DNA of 64,000 nucleotides from DATBLE01 sp046734335 (GTDB lineage Bacteria > Actinomycetota > Thermoleophilia > Gaiellales > Gaiellaceae), in contig JBKPRA010000053.1 in NCBI GenBank assembly GCA_046734335.1, positions 62,001 through 126,000 on the forward strand. The letters run 5' to 3'. The translations under genes and the position numbers were made by a program. Of this stretch, positions 34,676 to 43,267 are shown piece after piece. The first letter of the stretch is position 1. Every line of letters starts with the position of its first letter. The notes under the pieces are model-generated. The model did no database searches and was not told the origin of the DNA. It saw nothing but the letters and a program-made list of their open reading frames with translations.

Positions 34676-35511
34676 GTCATCTTCTCGTCGTCGCGAACGA
34701 AACGGTTGCCGGGAAAGAGCTGACCGAGGCGGTTCGGCGACATGCGGAGGCCGGCTTCCAGGTGACGGTCGTCTGCCCTGTGAACGCGCCGCGCGAGGGC
34801 TACGTCGTCTATCAGGACACACGGCGCGCGGCGGCACGGCGACGGCTCGACAAGGCGCTGGCAGACCTTCGCGAGGCCGGGATCGCGGCGGACGGCTTCG
34901 TCGTCGACGCCGGGCCGGTCGATGCCGTGCGCGACGCGATCGCACAGCTCGAGCCGCCGGTCACCGAGATCGTCGTCTCCACACATCCCGAGCAGAAGTC
35001 GGGCTGGCTTCGGCGGGACGTTCCCGGCGAGATCCGCAAGGTTGCGGGCGACATCCCCGTCGAGCACGTGGTCGTCGACATGGCACGTCAGGGCGGAGAG
35101 GCGAACGTGCTCGTCATCGCGAACAAGACGGTGCTGGGCGACACGCTCCTGCGCACGATCAAGGAGCGTGCGGCAAAGGAGCCGCCCGCGAGCTTCATGC
35201 TCATCTGCCCACAGAGCGACGCGGCGGACCACGATCATCCCGAGGCGGAGCGCCGACTCCGGCGCGCGCTGGCCGCGTTGCGCGGTGCGGGCATCGACGC
35301 GCACGGCCAGATCGCCCATCCCGATCCATACACCGCGGCGATGCACGCCGTCCATGACGAGCGAGTCGACGAGATCATCATCTCGACGTTCCCTGGGGAG
35401 GCCCGCTCGAGCTGGCTCCGGAAGGACGTGGTCACGCGGCTGCGCAACGCGACCGGTCTTCCGGTCGAGCACGTCGAGGTCGAGCCCGAGACGGCGGCGG
35501 TCCCAGGATGA
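34672..35511 (+). CDS. Tandem USP-like protein encoded inside the cytochrome oxidase operon
   Basis: The 279-aa protein is two copies of a Rossmann-like alpha/beta domain of the universal-stress-protein type. Copy 1 has LLVVANETVAG (from residue 4) and STHPEQKSGWLRRDV (from 103). Copy 2 has VLVIANKTVLGD (from 146) and STFPGEARSSWLRKDV (from 238). The glycine-rich ATP loop of classic USPs is not evident. It is soluble and presumably cytoplasmic. GTG overlaps the ctaD stop (GTGA) and its own stop overlaps ctaE (ATGA), so it is produced with the oxidase. Function unknown. Confidence 0.8.
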   Translation: MSHLLVVANETVAGKELTEAVRRHAEAGFQVTVVCPVNAPREGYVVYQDTRRAAARRRLDKALADLREAGIAADGFVVDAGPVDAVRDAIAQLEPPVTEIVVSTHPEQKSGWLRRDVPGEIRKVAGDIPVEHVVVDMARQGGEANVLVIANKTVLGDTLLRTIKERAAKEPPASFMLICPQSDAADHDHPEAERRLRRALAALRGAGIDAHGQIAHPDPYTAAMHAVHDERVDEIIISTFPGEARSSWLRKDVVTRLRNATGLPVEHVEVEPETAAVPG

Positions 35512-36122
35512 GCGCACACGCCGAGGCGCACGACCTCGGTCACGACCACCACGGCCCACCTGCTGCGAACCAGAGCTCGAACGTCGATTCGCGCGTCCTC
35601 GGGATGCTCATGTTCATCGCGTCCGAGGTCATGCTCTTCGGCTCGTTCTTCACGGCCTACTTCTTCGTCCGGGTCGTCAACAACCCGCCGCACTGGCCGC
35701 CGATCGGCTTCCATCTGCCGGTCTTCGTCGCCGGGGTGAACACGGCGATCCTGGTCACATCGAGTTTCACGGTGCACTGGGCGCTCACCTCGGTCAAGCG
35801 GGGTGAGCGGGCGGGGCTGAAGGCCGGGCTCGTCCTGACCTTCTTGATGGGGTTCACCTTCCTCGCCACGCAGATCACGGAGTACGCGCGGATCGGGTTC
35901 GCGCCCCGAGACAACGCGTTCACGACGATCTTCTTCTGTCTGACGGGGCTGCACGGCGCGCACGTGTTCGTCGGTCTCAGCATCCTGCTGGTCACGATCA
36001 TCCGCGCGTTCCGCGGCCACTACTCCCCCGAGCACCACCACGGCGTCGAGCTGGCCGGGATCTACTGGCACTTCGTCGACGTAATGTGGATCGTCGTCTA
36101 CTTCACGGTCTACATCATCTAG
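35508..36122 (+). CDS. ctaE: Cytochrome c oxidase subunit III
   Basis: The 204-aa protein has about five membrane helices and the subunit III motifs GMLMFIASEVMLFGSFFTAYF and FFCLTGLHGAHVFVGLSIL, ending with the conserved GIYWHFVDVMWIVVYFTVYI. The N-terminus is His-rich (HDLGHDHHG). It stabilises the oxidase core. It overlaps the USP-like gene (ATGA). Confidence 0.95.
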   Translation: MSAHAEAHDLGHDHHGPPAANQSSNVDSRVLGMLMFIASEVMLFGSFFTAYFFVRVVNNPPHWPPIGFHLPVFVAGVNTAILVTSSFTVHWALTSVKRGERAGLKAGLVLTFLMGFTFLATQITEYARIGFAPRDNAFTTIFFCLTGLHGAHVFVGLSILLVTIIRAFRGHYSPEHHHGVELAGIYWHFVDVMWIVVYFTVYII

Positions 36123-36151
36123 CAGGCACCGCCGCCGGAAAGGAGGCGCGG

Positions 36152-36805
36152 ATGAAGAACCCGTTCCGAAGCGAAGCCGATGCCTTCCGGCTGGTGATCG
36201 GTGCGGTCGTCTACTTCGGCGCGATCGCAATTGCGGCCGTGGCAGGAGGGCGCTGGTGGGGGCTGGGCGTCTTCGTGGTGCTCTCCGTTGCCGTGGCGGT
36301 CTGGATCCTCCGACGCGAGGCCCGCGAGCAGCGCACCGTCGAGACGCGTCGTCGTGGCACTGACGACGAGAAGCGCATCCTGGTCGTCGCCAACGAGACC
36401 GTCGCCGGCGAAGCGCTCCGCGAGACGGTTCAGGAGGCTGTCGCCGGTGGCCGCGCGAACGTGTTGGTCGTCTGCCCGGCGCTGAACAGCAAGCTCAAGC
36501 ACTGGGTCTCGGACGAGGACCAGGCCCGAGCGGCCGCGGAGGAGCGCCTCGGCCGTAGTATCGCCGCGCTCGAGCAGCTGGGCATCCCGGCCCGGGGTGA
36601 GGTCGGGGACGCCGATCCGGTCCAGGCGATCGAGGACGCGCTGCGGACGTTCGGCCCCGACCTGATCGTCATCTCCACGCACCCACCCGGCCGGTCGAAC
36701 TGGCTGGAGCACGGGGTGGTGACGTCCGCGCGTGAACGCTTCGCGGTGCCGATCACGCACGTCGTCGTCGACCTCGAGGCCGAGGCAGAGGTCGTTCCCG
36801 ACTGA
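36152..36805 (+). CDS. Two-TM protein with a USP-like domain, last gene of the oxidase operon
   Basis: The 217-aa protein has two membrane helices (about residues 13-50: FRLVIGAVVYFGAIAIAAVA, GLGVFVVLSVAVAVWIL) in the place where small subunit IV-type proteins occur. A cytoplasmic domain follows with the same signatures as the 34672 gene: ILVVANETVAGE (from residue 76) and STHPPGRSNWL (from 175). It therefore looks like a fusion of a CtaF-like anchor and a USP-like domain. ATG 36152 has AAAGGAGG upstream. Confidence 0.8.
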   Translation: MKNPFRSEADAFRLVIGAVVYFGAIAIAAVAGGRWWGLGVFVVLSVAVAVWILRREAREQRTVETRRRGTDDEKRILVVANETVAGEALRETVQEAVAGGRANVLVVCPALNSKLKHWVSDEDQARAAAEERLGRSIAALEQLGIPARGEVGDADPVQAIEDALRTFGPDLIVISTHPPGRSNWLEHGVVTSARERFAVPITHVVVDLEAEAEVVPD

Positions 36806-36808
36806 GCG

Positions 36809-37507
36809 TCAGTCCCGTGCGCGGCGCGCGACCGGTTCCAGCCGGACGGCCATCAGCACGTAGAAGACGAGGTAGGCGGTGGCGAGCAGGCAGGTGACCG
36901 CCAGGCTGATGCCCACCGCGCGGGTGAGCGAGGCAGGGTCGCCGAGGTGGGCGTGCAGCTGGGCGAGCCGTGCTCCCGGCTGCGTGAGCAGATCCCAGCT
37001 GTTCCAGCGCTTGACGCGGCCCAGGTAGACGCCGACGGAGATGAGCGCGAGGACACCGAGGACTCCGATCCAGCTCGGCACGGCGCCGAGCCGGTGGCGG
37101 GCGACCGCGTGCACGAGATACAGCGAGACGAAGCCGAGCAGCATCCCGGTCCAGGCAAAGGCCGAGACCTCGACGCCGTCCAGCCAGAGTGGCGCAGGCG
37201 AGCCGGCGGAGAGGTGGACGAAGTCGGTGACGATGTAGGGCGCGTTCGGCAGGAACAAGAGCCAGAGCACGAGCGCCGGTGCGAGCAGGAGCAGCGGCCG
37301 GCCGCGCCGATAGCGGTCGTAGACGATCAGCGCGATCAGCAGAGGGATCCAGGCGAGGATCAGGTTCCAGATCAGGAATCGGAAGTCGTACGCGCCATAG
37401 CGGTGCTCGCGGACGAGCTCCAGGCCGAGGCAGAGTGCCGAAGCGACGCCCAGGCCGGCGAGAACGACGAGGCGCTCGTTCGCCGACCGGCGGTGGCGTA
37501 GATCCAT
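36809..37507 (-). CDS. DUF1361 integral membrane protein
   Basis: The 232-aa protein has about six to seven membrane helices and the family hallmark LLFLPNAPYIVTDFVHL. DUF1361 proteins have no assigned function. It lies 3 bp from the convergent oxidase operon. ATG 37507 has a leaderless-type -10 six nt upstream. Confidence 0.88.
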   Translation of the reverse strand: MDLRHRRSANERLVVLAGLGVASALCLGLELVREHRYGAYDFRFLIWNLILAWIPLLIALIVYDRYRRGRPLLLLAPALVLWLLFLPNAPYIVTDFVHLSAGSPAPLWLDGVEVSAFAWTGMLLGFVSLYLVHAVARHRLGAVPSWIGVLGVLALISVGVYLGRVKRWNSWDLLTQPGARLAQLHAHLGDPASLTRAVGISLAVTCLLATAYLVFYVLMAVRLEPVARRARD

Positions 37508-37519
37508 GCGTCCAGGGTA
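37508..37519 (-). promoter_or_regulatory. -10 element for the DUF1361 gene (leaderless-type)
   Basis: TACCCT on the minus strand (37519-37514) is 6 nt upstream of the ATG at 37507. Confidence 0.4.
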
Positions 37520-37587
37520 GACGCGACCGCCGAGGCACGGCAAGGAGGCACCGTCAACGTGTCGGTCACCGCGGGCGCGGCGTCCGT

Positions 37588-38406
37588 CTACATCCCGGCG
37601 ACGCTGGAGACGTAGGCCGCCACGGCGGCGATCTGCTGTGGCGTCAGCTGGCCCTTGAACGACGGCATTACGCCCTTGCCGTTCGTCACGCGCTCGACCA
37701 CCTTGTCTCTCGAGGGCTTCGCGTCGTCGAGGTTGGGTCCGACCGTCCCGGTGGCGTTTGCGTCGCTCAGCGTGTGGCAGCTCGTGCAGCCGGCGGTCTC
37801 GAACACCTGCTTGCCTTGCGCGACCTCGGCCGTGCCGCCCCCGCCGCCGGTGGTCGTAGTGGTCGTCTGGGACGTGGTGGTCGCCTGCGTGGTGGTAGTC
37901 GCCTGGGTGGACGTCGTGGGCGGCGGCGGCGGCGCAGTCGTCGTCGTTCCGCCGGTCGTGGCGCCGCCCGGTGGCAGCCCGGCGACGGACGCGACATACG
38001 CGGCGACGTCGTTCGCGTCCTCGCCGTCGACCAGCTTGGCCGGCATGCCGGTCACCTTGTTCTCGACGCCGTTCTTGCCGACGTCCACCCCGGACGGGTT
38101 CGTGACCGGGAAGAGGATCTGGTCGTGGACGACGTTGCGGATGGTCGACTCGGCGAAGCCTTGCTCGCGTGGCCCGGAGAACGCATCGTCGAGGTTGGGG
38201 CCGATCTTCCCCTGCGTGCCGGCGTCCGCGAGTGTGTGGCAGGAGCCGCACTTCTCGACGAAGAGCTTCTTGCCGTTGTCCTTGTCGGCGGGGCCCGCCT
38301 GCAGGCCGCCGGTCCCACAGCCGGCGCTGAGCAGTGCGACCGACGCGAGGACGGCCCAGAGAAGGGCGCGGCGGCGCGTCGGACCCCGGTTGAAATCGAA
38401 GTTCAC
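37588..38406 (-). CDS. Diheme cytochrome c lipoprotein
   Basis: The 272-aa protein has a lipobox (VALLSAGCG, lipid-anchored Cys near residue 30) and two cytochrome c domains with CGSCH and CTSCH heme sites. Both carry a downstream Met-containing loop (VTGMPAKL, GVMPSFKG). The domains are joined by a Thr-rich linker of about 45 residues that probably spans the envelope. It is a plausible electron donor to the caa3 oxidase encoded 1.5 kb away. GTG start at 38406 after GAGGGAAC. Confidence 0.92.
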   Translation of the reverse strand: MNFDFNRGPTRRRALLWAVLASVALLSAGCGTGGLQAGPADKDNGKKLFVEKCGSCHTLADAGTQGKIGPNLDDAFSGPREQGFAESTIRNVVHDQILFPVTNPSGVDVGKNGVENKVTGMPAKLVDGEDANDVAAYVASVAGLPPGGATTGGTTTTAPPPPPTTSTQATTTTQATTTSQTTTTTTGGGGGTAEVAQGKQVFETAGCTSCHTLSDANATGTVGPNLDDAKPSRDKVVERVTNGKGVMPSFKGQLTPQQIAAVAAYVSSVAGM

Positions 38407-38463
38407 GTCGTTCCCTCGAGCTCGCTGTACGAGAAAGACCGTCCCTCTCGCTGCGCGAGGAGT

Positions 38464-39333
38464 CTAACCCTGCGTCGTCGCGGACGAGCCGGCGAGCTGC
38501 TTCTCGAGCGCCTTGATCCGCGCCTTCGCCTGCGGTACGGACGCGTCGTCGGGCGCGAGCTTGATGAACTGCTTGTACGCGGCGATCGCCGTGGTCGCGT
38601 CCCCGGCGATCTCGGCCGCATTCGCGAGCTGGAGCCGGACGCTGGGCTCGGTCGGCTGCAGCTTGACGAGCCTCTTGTAGGCCGAGATGAGCTGCGTCGA
38701 GGTCTGCTGCAGGGCGGTGAGGGCGTTCTGATAGGCGGTCGTGGCCGACGTGCCGGCCGCCTGGTCGATCGGGTCGGAGAGGCTGCCGAGCGCGCGGCCG
38801 AGCGGGGAGGTCGACGGCGGCCCGAACGTCGACGGCTGGTACTGCTGCACGGCCAGCTGGAGGTTCTGCGCCTCGGCTCCCTGGGCCTGGAGCTGCTGGG
38901 TGAGGTCGTTTGCATACAGCTGCAGGCCGTCTGCGTCCTTCGGGCGCAGCAGGGTGTACTGCTGCCACGCGGGCGCCGCGGAGGCGTAGTCGGTCTTCGA
39001 GTCGTAGGCGGTTGCCAGGTCTTTCCAGGCCTGCGCATCCTTCGGGTTCTTCTCCGTCGCGTTCAGCGCCTTGCTGACCGACGGGCCACTGTTGCCGCTG
39101 CCCGTGATGCCGTTGAAAAGGTCACCGAGACCGAGACCGGACGAGCCGACCCCGAGGAAGACGAAGCTGCCGGCGAAGACGACGATCAGGAGCACGAACA
39201 CCCACTTGGCATGCGTGCGCAGCCTGTTGAAGAATAGGGTGTCTTCGTAGCGCTGCCCGCTCGAGTCCTTATGCTTCCGGCCCGTGTCGTGACGACGCGC
39301 AGGAGGCCGTTTTTTTGCCGCGGCACGTGCCAT
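38464..39333 (-). CDS. Membrane-anchored TPR protein
   Basis: The 289-aa protein has a basic N-terminus, one membrane helix (WVFVLLIVVFAGSFVFLGV, about 44-62) and TPR repeats such as AWKDLATAYDSKTDYASAAPAWQQYTLLRPKD and ATTAIAAYKQFIKLAPDD. It ends in a Gln/Ala-rich tail. TPR domains mediate protein interactions; the partner is unknown. It lies 57 bp from the cytochrome gene and may be co-transcribed with it. Confidence 0.85.
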   Translation of the reverse strand: MARAAAKKRPPARRHDTGRKHKDSSGQRYEDTLFFNRLRTHAKWVFVLLIVVFAGSFVFLGVGSSGLGLGDLFNGITGSGNSGPSVSKALNATEKNPKDAQAWKDLATAYDSKTDYASAAPAWQQYTLLRPKDADGLQLYANDLTQQLQAQGAEAQNLQLAVQQYQPSTFGPPSTSPLGRALGSLSDPIDQAAGTSATTAYQNALTALQQTSTQLISAYKRLVKLQPTEPSVRLQLANAAEIAGDATTAIAAYKQFIKLAPDDASVPQAKARIKALEKQLAGSSATTQG

Positions 39334-39348
39334 CTCGGAGAGAACAGC

Positions 39349-40365
39349 CTAGCGTCGTTCGCCGGCGATCGGTTCCCAGTCGTGCGCCGAACCGATCTGC
39401 TCGAGCCGCGCGCGGGTCGCGTCGTCGCAGAGCGCGCCGGACAACGCTGCGCCGTACAGCGCCTGCGGATCGAGCCCGAGCCGCTCGGCCGCCTCGTACT
39501 CGCGGGTGAGATCGGTGTCGAACATCGCCGGGTCGTCGGTCGAGACGGAGCAGCGGACGCCCGCGCGCACGAGCTCGGGCAGCGGATGTTCCTCCAGCGA
39601 GGCGACCGCGCCCGTGCGGACGTTCGAGATCGGGGTGATGTCGAGGACGAGGCCGCGCTCGGCGAGCTCTGCGACGAGTGCCGGATCCTCGATCGCGCGG
39701 AACCCGTGACGGATGCGGTCGGGGTCGAGCTCGTCGAGTGCCGTCCGCACGGACTCGGGCCCGACCACCTCGCCCGCGTGCGGCACCGAGCCGAGGCCTG
39801 CCTCGCGGGCAGCCCGGAACGCCGGCGCGAACGGACCGTTCGGGTAGTGGGCCTCCTCGCCTCCGAGGCCGACGGCGACTACGCCGCGGTCGCGGTAGCG
39901 GGCCGCGTGCCGCACGAGCGCGTGCGCGTCCTCAAGGGGGGCGCTGCGGGTGATGTCAGGGTCGAGGCGCACTTCGACGCCGTGCAGCTCACGCGCGAGC
40001 TGCGCCCCGCTGCAGTAGCCCTCGAAAATCGTGTCCCACGAGATGCCGCGCCACGTGCGCTCGATCGGCGAAAAGATCGCCTCCAGATAGACGGCACCGT
40101 GCCGCTTCGCCTCGGCCGCGTAGTCGACGACGACCTGCCGGAAGTCCTCCTCGGTGCGCAGGCAGTTGGTGGTGAGGATCCAGACCTCGATGAAGTGGTC
40201 GAAGTCGCGGAAGCGGTAGAGCTCCCGCAGCCCCTCGACCGTGTCGGCCGGCAGCGCCTCGCCGTTCCGCTTCGCGATCTCGAGCAGCGTCTCGGGCTGG
40301 ATCGTCGCCTCGAGGTGCACGTGCAACTCGATCTTGGGATAGGGGGTCCTCGGTTCCGTGGTCAT
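39349..40365 (-). CDS. Adenosine deaminase family protein
   Basis: The 338-aa protein has the zinc-binding KIELHVHLEATI motif at the N-terminus, AGEVVGPESV with the catalytic HAGE, RIRHGFRAIED, and SVSTDDPAMFDTDL carrying the metal-binding aspartates. This is a TIM-barrel amidohydrolase that deaminates adenosine or a related nucleoside. The HLEATI variant also occurs in aminodeoxyfutalosine deaminases, so the substrate is uncertain. ATG 40365 precedes the first motif by ten residues; a longer frame is non-coding. Confidence 0.9.
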   Translation of the reverse strand: MTTEPRTPYPKIELHVHLEATIQPETLLEIAKRNGEALPADTVEGLRELYRFRDFDHFIEVWILTTNCLRTEEDFRQVVVDYAAEAKRHGAVYLEAIFSPIERTWRGISWDTIFEGYCSGAQLARELHGVEVRLDPDITRSAPLEDAHALVRHAARYRDRGVVAVGLGGEEAHYPNGPFAPAFRAAREAGLGSVPHAGEVVGPESVRTALDELDPDRIRHGFRAIEDPALVAELAERGLVLDITPISNVRTGAVASLEEHPLPELVRAGVRCSVSTDDPAMFDTDLTREYEAAERLGLDPQALYGAALSGALCDDATRARLEQIGSAHDWEPIAGERR

Positions 40366-40430
40366 CTGCGAGCGGCGCGCGGAGGCGAGACCGCGCTCTC
40401 GCCGGAGCGCTCGAACCGATGGCCAGTCGG

Positions 40431-40476
40431 TTTGGCGAAGGAGGGGGCTCGTGGGGGAACCATGGATTCCTCCACG
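40431..40476 (+). repeat. Dispersed hairpin repeat, copy A
   Basis: Contains GTGGGGGAACCATGGATTCC then TCCAC, an almost symmetrical sequence (nine-step stem with one G-T pair). It resembles the copies near 48990 and 50850 and lies upstream of the ABC transporter gene. See findings. Confidence 0.5.
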
Positions 40477-40533
40477 TTCGGATACGGGGTGGCCTCGTTC
40501 GACACCGGGCGCGATCGTAGAGGACGGGCTGCC

Positions 40534-40545
40534 TAGACTCGACGG
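40534..40545 (+). promoter_or_regulatory. -10 element for the ABC transporter genes (leaderless-type)
   Basis: TAGACT (40534-40539) is 6 nt upstream of ATG 40546, without a Shine-Dalgarno. Confidence 0.5.
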
Positions 40546-41379
40546 ATGGCTCCTGCACTCGCCGTCCGCGGCCTCGGGAAGCGGTACGCGAACGTCCGCG
40601 CCCTGGACGGCGTCGACCTCGAACTGGCCCACGGCGAGCTCGTCGGCCTGCTCGGGCCGAACGGCGCGGGGAAGTCGACTCTGGTCAAGATCGCCTGCGG
40701 CCTCGTGCACCCGACGGAGGGGACGGCGGAGATCTGCGGGGCGCCGGCGGGGTCGGCGGACTCGCGACGGGCGCTCGGGTACCTCGCCGAGCTCTTTCGC
40801 TTTCCCGGCTGGGTGAGCGCCGAGGAGCTGCTCGTCCTCCACCAGCGCCTAGCCGGCTCCGATGGCGGCGCGGTCGAGCGAGCAGAACTGCTCGCGCTGG
40901 TCGATCTCACCGAGGCGCGCGAGCGGCGGGTCGAGGAGATGTCGAAGGGCATGCAGCAACGGCTTGGAATCGCGCAGGCTCTGGTCGGCGCCCCGCCCGT
41001 TCTCCTGCTCGACGAGCCGACGAGTGCGCTCGACCCGGCGGGCCGGCGCATGGTTCGTGTACTGCTCGAGGAGTTGCGGTCACGCGGCCACGCCGTCCTG
41101 CTCAACTCCCACCTGCTGAGCGAGATCGAGCTGGTCTGCGACCGCGTGGCGATCATCTCGCGCGGGCGGCTCGTCGCCGAGGGGGCGCCGGCGGATCTGT
41201 CGCGCACACGCGGTGTCGAGGTGGAGACAGCGTCCGGCGTCCGTCTGTTCGAGGGCGCCACGCGCGACGACGTGCCCGCGATCGTCTCCCGCCTCGTTGC
41301 CGAGGGCGAGCAGGTCTATGGCGTCCGCGTGCTCGCGACCACCCTCGAGGACGTCTACCTGGAGGCGGTCGGTGAGTGA
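40546..41379 (+). CDS. ABC transporter ATP-binding protein
   Basis: The 277-aa protein has Walker A GPNGAGKST (about 38-46), the signature MSKGMQQRLGIAQAL, Walker B LLLDEPTSALD and the H-loop NSHLL. The last ~60 residues form the C-terminal extension typical of ABC-2 exporters. It powers the permease encoded next, which overlaps by 8 bp. Confidence 0.95.
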   Translation: MAPALAVRGLGKRYANVRALDGVDLELAHGELVGLLGPNGAGKSTLVKIACGLVHPTEGTAEICGAPAGSADSRRALGYLAELFRFPGWVSAEELLVLHQRLAGSDGGAVERAELLALVDLTEARERRVEEMSKGMQQRLGIAQALVGAPPVLLLDEPTSALDPAGRRMVRVLLEELRSRGHAVLLNSHLLSEIELVCDRVAIISRGRLVAEGAPADLSRTRGVEVETASGVRLFEGATRDDVPAIVSRLVAEGEQVYGVRVLATTLEDVYLEAVGE

Positions 41380-42232
41380 CGTCGTCGTGATCGTCGGCTA
41401 CGCGCTCCGCGAGAGCATGCGCCGCAAGGTCTTCCTGATCGTGCTCCTGCTCTCTGCCGCCTTCCTGGCGCTGTACGGGCTCGGCGTCTGGCGGGCGTTC
41501 GAGGACACCACCGGTTTCGTGGCGCCCGACCAACTGGGGCTCGATCCGACCGTGGTCACCGGCGCGACCGTGCTCGGGCTGGCGATGTTCGCGACGCTCT
41601 TCCTCGGCACCGTGCTGGCGATCTTCCTCACCCTTGGAGTCGTGCGCGGAGACGCCGAGCGGGGGCTGCTCCAGCCGCTCGTCGTGCGCCCGGTCGGGCG
41701 AAGCACGCTCCTGGTCTCGCGCTTCCTGGCGGCGGCCGGCGTCTGCGCGCTCTACGTCGCCGTCCTGTTCACGATCGAGACGGTCACCACCGGGCTGATC
41801 GGCGGTTGGTGGCCGGACGACGTGGTCGCGGCCGGAGCCGAGCTCGCCTTTGCGGTGGTGATCGTGGTCGCGCTCTCGCTGCTCGGCTCGATCTTCCTGA
41901 CCGCAACCGCCAACGGTATCGCCGTGTTCATGGTCTTCGGCGGCGGCCTCGTGGCCGGTCTGCTCGCGCAGATCGGTCGTGCGATCGGCTCGGACACGCT
42001 CCGCTCGATCGGCCGCTGGGCCTCGTACGTGCTGCCGTTCGAGGCGCTCTATCAGAACGCACTGCACGTGCTCACCTCGGGCACGACCGGCTTCGAGCGC
42101 TTCGCGCTCGAGCTGGGGCCGTTCGGTGGCTCGTCCGGAGGTGGGGTCGGCGTCGTGCTCTGGGCGGCGGCGTACCTGGGGCTCGTCGGAGCGGCCGGGC
42201 TATTCGCCTTCTCCCGGCGGGATCTCCCCTAG
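41372..42232 (+). CDS. ABC-2 type transporter permease
   Basis: The 286-aa protein has six predicted membrane helices, an N-terminal amphipathic segment (ALRESMRRKVFLIVLLL) and the central GDAERGLLQPLVVRPVGRSTLLVSRF coupling region typical of ABC-2 permeases. With the ATPase it forms an exporter of unknown cargo. GTG 41372 has GGAGG eight nt upstream. It overlaps the convergent tatC by 4 bp. Confidence 0.87.
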   Translation: MSDVVVIVGYALRESMRRKVFLIVLLLSAAFLALYGLGVWRAFEDTTGFVAPDQLGLDPTVVTGATVLGLAMFATLFLGTVLAIFLTLGVVRGDAERGLLQPLVVRPVGRSTLLVSRFLAAAGVCALYVAVLFTIETVTTGLIGGWWPDDVVAAGAELAFAVVIVVALSLLGSIFLTATANGIAVFMVFGGGLVAGLLAQIGRAIGSDTLRSIGRWASYVLPFEALYQNALHVLTSGTTGFERFALELGPFGGSSGGGVGVVLWAAAYLGLVGAAGLFAFSRRDLP

Positions 42233-43002
42233 TACTCGGTCGCCTCGCGGCGTGCCTCGCGCTCGGCCCGCCAGCGCGGCTCGAAGAACGTCGCCAGGCC
42301 GATCGAGAGTACGTACAGGACCACGAGCGGGATCACCGAGAGGATCGTCGTCACGGGGTCGACGCCCGGGAGGATCACCCCGATCACGACCATGACGAAG
42401 ACGCCGACGCGCCAGGTACGGCGCAGCATCGCGGCGGTGAGGATCCGCAGCCGGACGAGTCCGAGCACGAAGACCGGCACCTCGAAGGCGAGCGCGACTC
42501 CGATCAGCACGAAGCTGACGAACCGGTAGTAGTCCTTGGCCCGCAGCAGGATCTGGAAGTGCGACGAGTCGTAGTTCGTGAGGAAGTGGATCGCCGGGGG
42601 CAGGACGACCCAGTAGCCGAAGGCGAGGCCGCCGAGGCCTAGCACGGCGGCAAAGGCGACCAGCATCGTCATCGAGCGCTGGTAGTGCTCCGCGAAGGCC
42701 GGGGCGAGGAACGCCCAGATCTGCCAGAAGAGGATCGGCAGCGCGATGATCAGCGCCGCCCAGAGGCTGACCCAGATCGAGGTCGAGAAAGGCTCGATCG
42801 GGCTGAAGGTGGCGGGCTTCTTCAGGTTGTCCGGCAGCGGCCGATTCAGCCAGTCGAGGATGTGGCCGTGGAAGACGTAGGTGACGATGAAGGCGACCAG
42901 GATCGCCCCCAGGCAGATGAACAGCCTGGCCCGAAGCTCGCCGAGATGCTCGACGAGCGTCGCCTCCTCGCCGTGGCGAAGCCGGCGCGGGTAGAGCCTC
43001 AT
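42229..43002 (-). CDS. tatC: Sec-independent protein translocase TatC
   Basis: The 257-aa protein has six membrane helices and conserved TatC features: LVEHLGELRARLF at the N-terminus, the FxxxY-type loop LTNYDSSHFQILLRAKDYYRFV, and FVLIGVALAFEVPVFVLGL. It is the twin-arginine signal receptor that works with the adjacent tatA product in exporting folded proteins. ATG start 3 bp after tatA. Confidence 0.95.
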   Translation of the reverse strand: MRLYPRRLRHGEEATLVEHLGELRARLFICLGAILVAFIVTYVFHGHILDWLNRPLPDNLKKPATFSPIEPFSTSIWVSLWAALIIALPILFWQIWAFLAPAFAEHYQRSMTMLVAFAAVLGLGGLAFGYWVVLPPAIHFLTNYDSSHFQILLRAKDYYRFVSFVLIGVALAFEVPVFVLGLVRLRILTAAMLRRTWRVGVFVMVVIGVILPGVDPVTTILSVIPLVVLYVLSIGLATFFEPRWRAEREARREATEY

Positions 43003-43005
43003 GGC

Positions 43006-43203
43006 CTAGCTGACGGGTGGCTTGCTGTCGTCGGCGGAAGGCGGCGGGATCTCGGGCTTGTCGTCCTTGCCGCTGATCGAGTCCTTGAACTCGCGCATGC
43101 CGCGGCCGAGGGAGCGGCCCATCTCGGGGAGCCGCTTGGGCCCGAACACGATCAGCGCGACGAGCAGGATGACGATGAGGCCTGTGATACCGATCTCCGG
43201 CAT
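43006..43203 (-). CDS. tatA: Twin-arginine translocase subunit TatA
   Basis: The 65-aa protein has one membrane helix (GITGLIVILLVALIVF), the FGPKRLPEMGRSLGRGMREFK hinge and amphipathic helix, and an acidic tail with Pro-rich end. TatA oligomerises to form the pore around TatC. It could also act as TatB, since no separate tatB is nearby. Confidence 0.93.
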   Translation of the reverse strand: MPEIGITGLIVILLVALIVFGPKRLPEMGRSLGRGMREFKDSISGKDDKPEIPPPSADDSKPPVS

Positions 43204-43215
43204 GGATCTAGCCTA
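43204..43215 (-). promoter_or_regulatory. -10 element for tatAC (leaderless-type)
   Basis: TAGGCT on the minus strand (43215-43210) is 6 nt upstream of ATG 43203. It faces the sufC -10 across 39 bp. Confidence 0.45.
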
Positions 43216-43254
43216 GCGCTTTTTTCGGTGTACCGGCCGGAATTGCGGCTTGGC

Positions 43255-43267
43255 TAGACTGAATGCG
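43255..43267 (+). promoter_or_regulatory. -10 element for sufC (leaderless-type)
   Basis: TAGACT (43255-43260) is 7 nt upstream of ATG 43268, without a Shine-Dalgarno. Confidence 0.5.
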
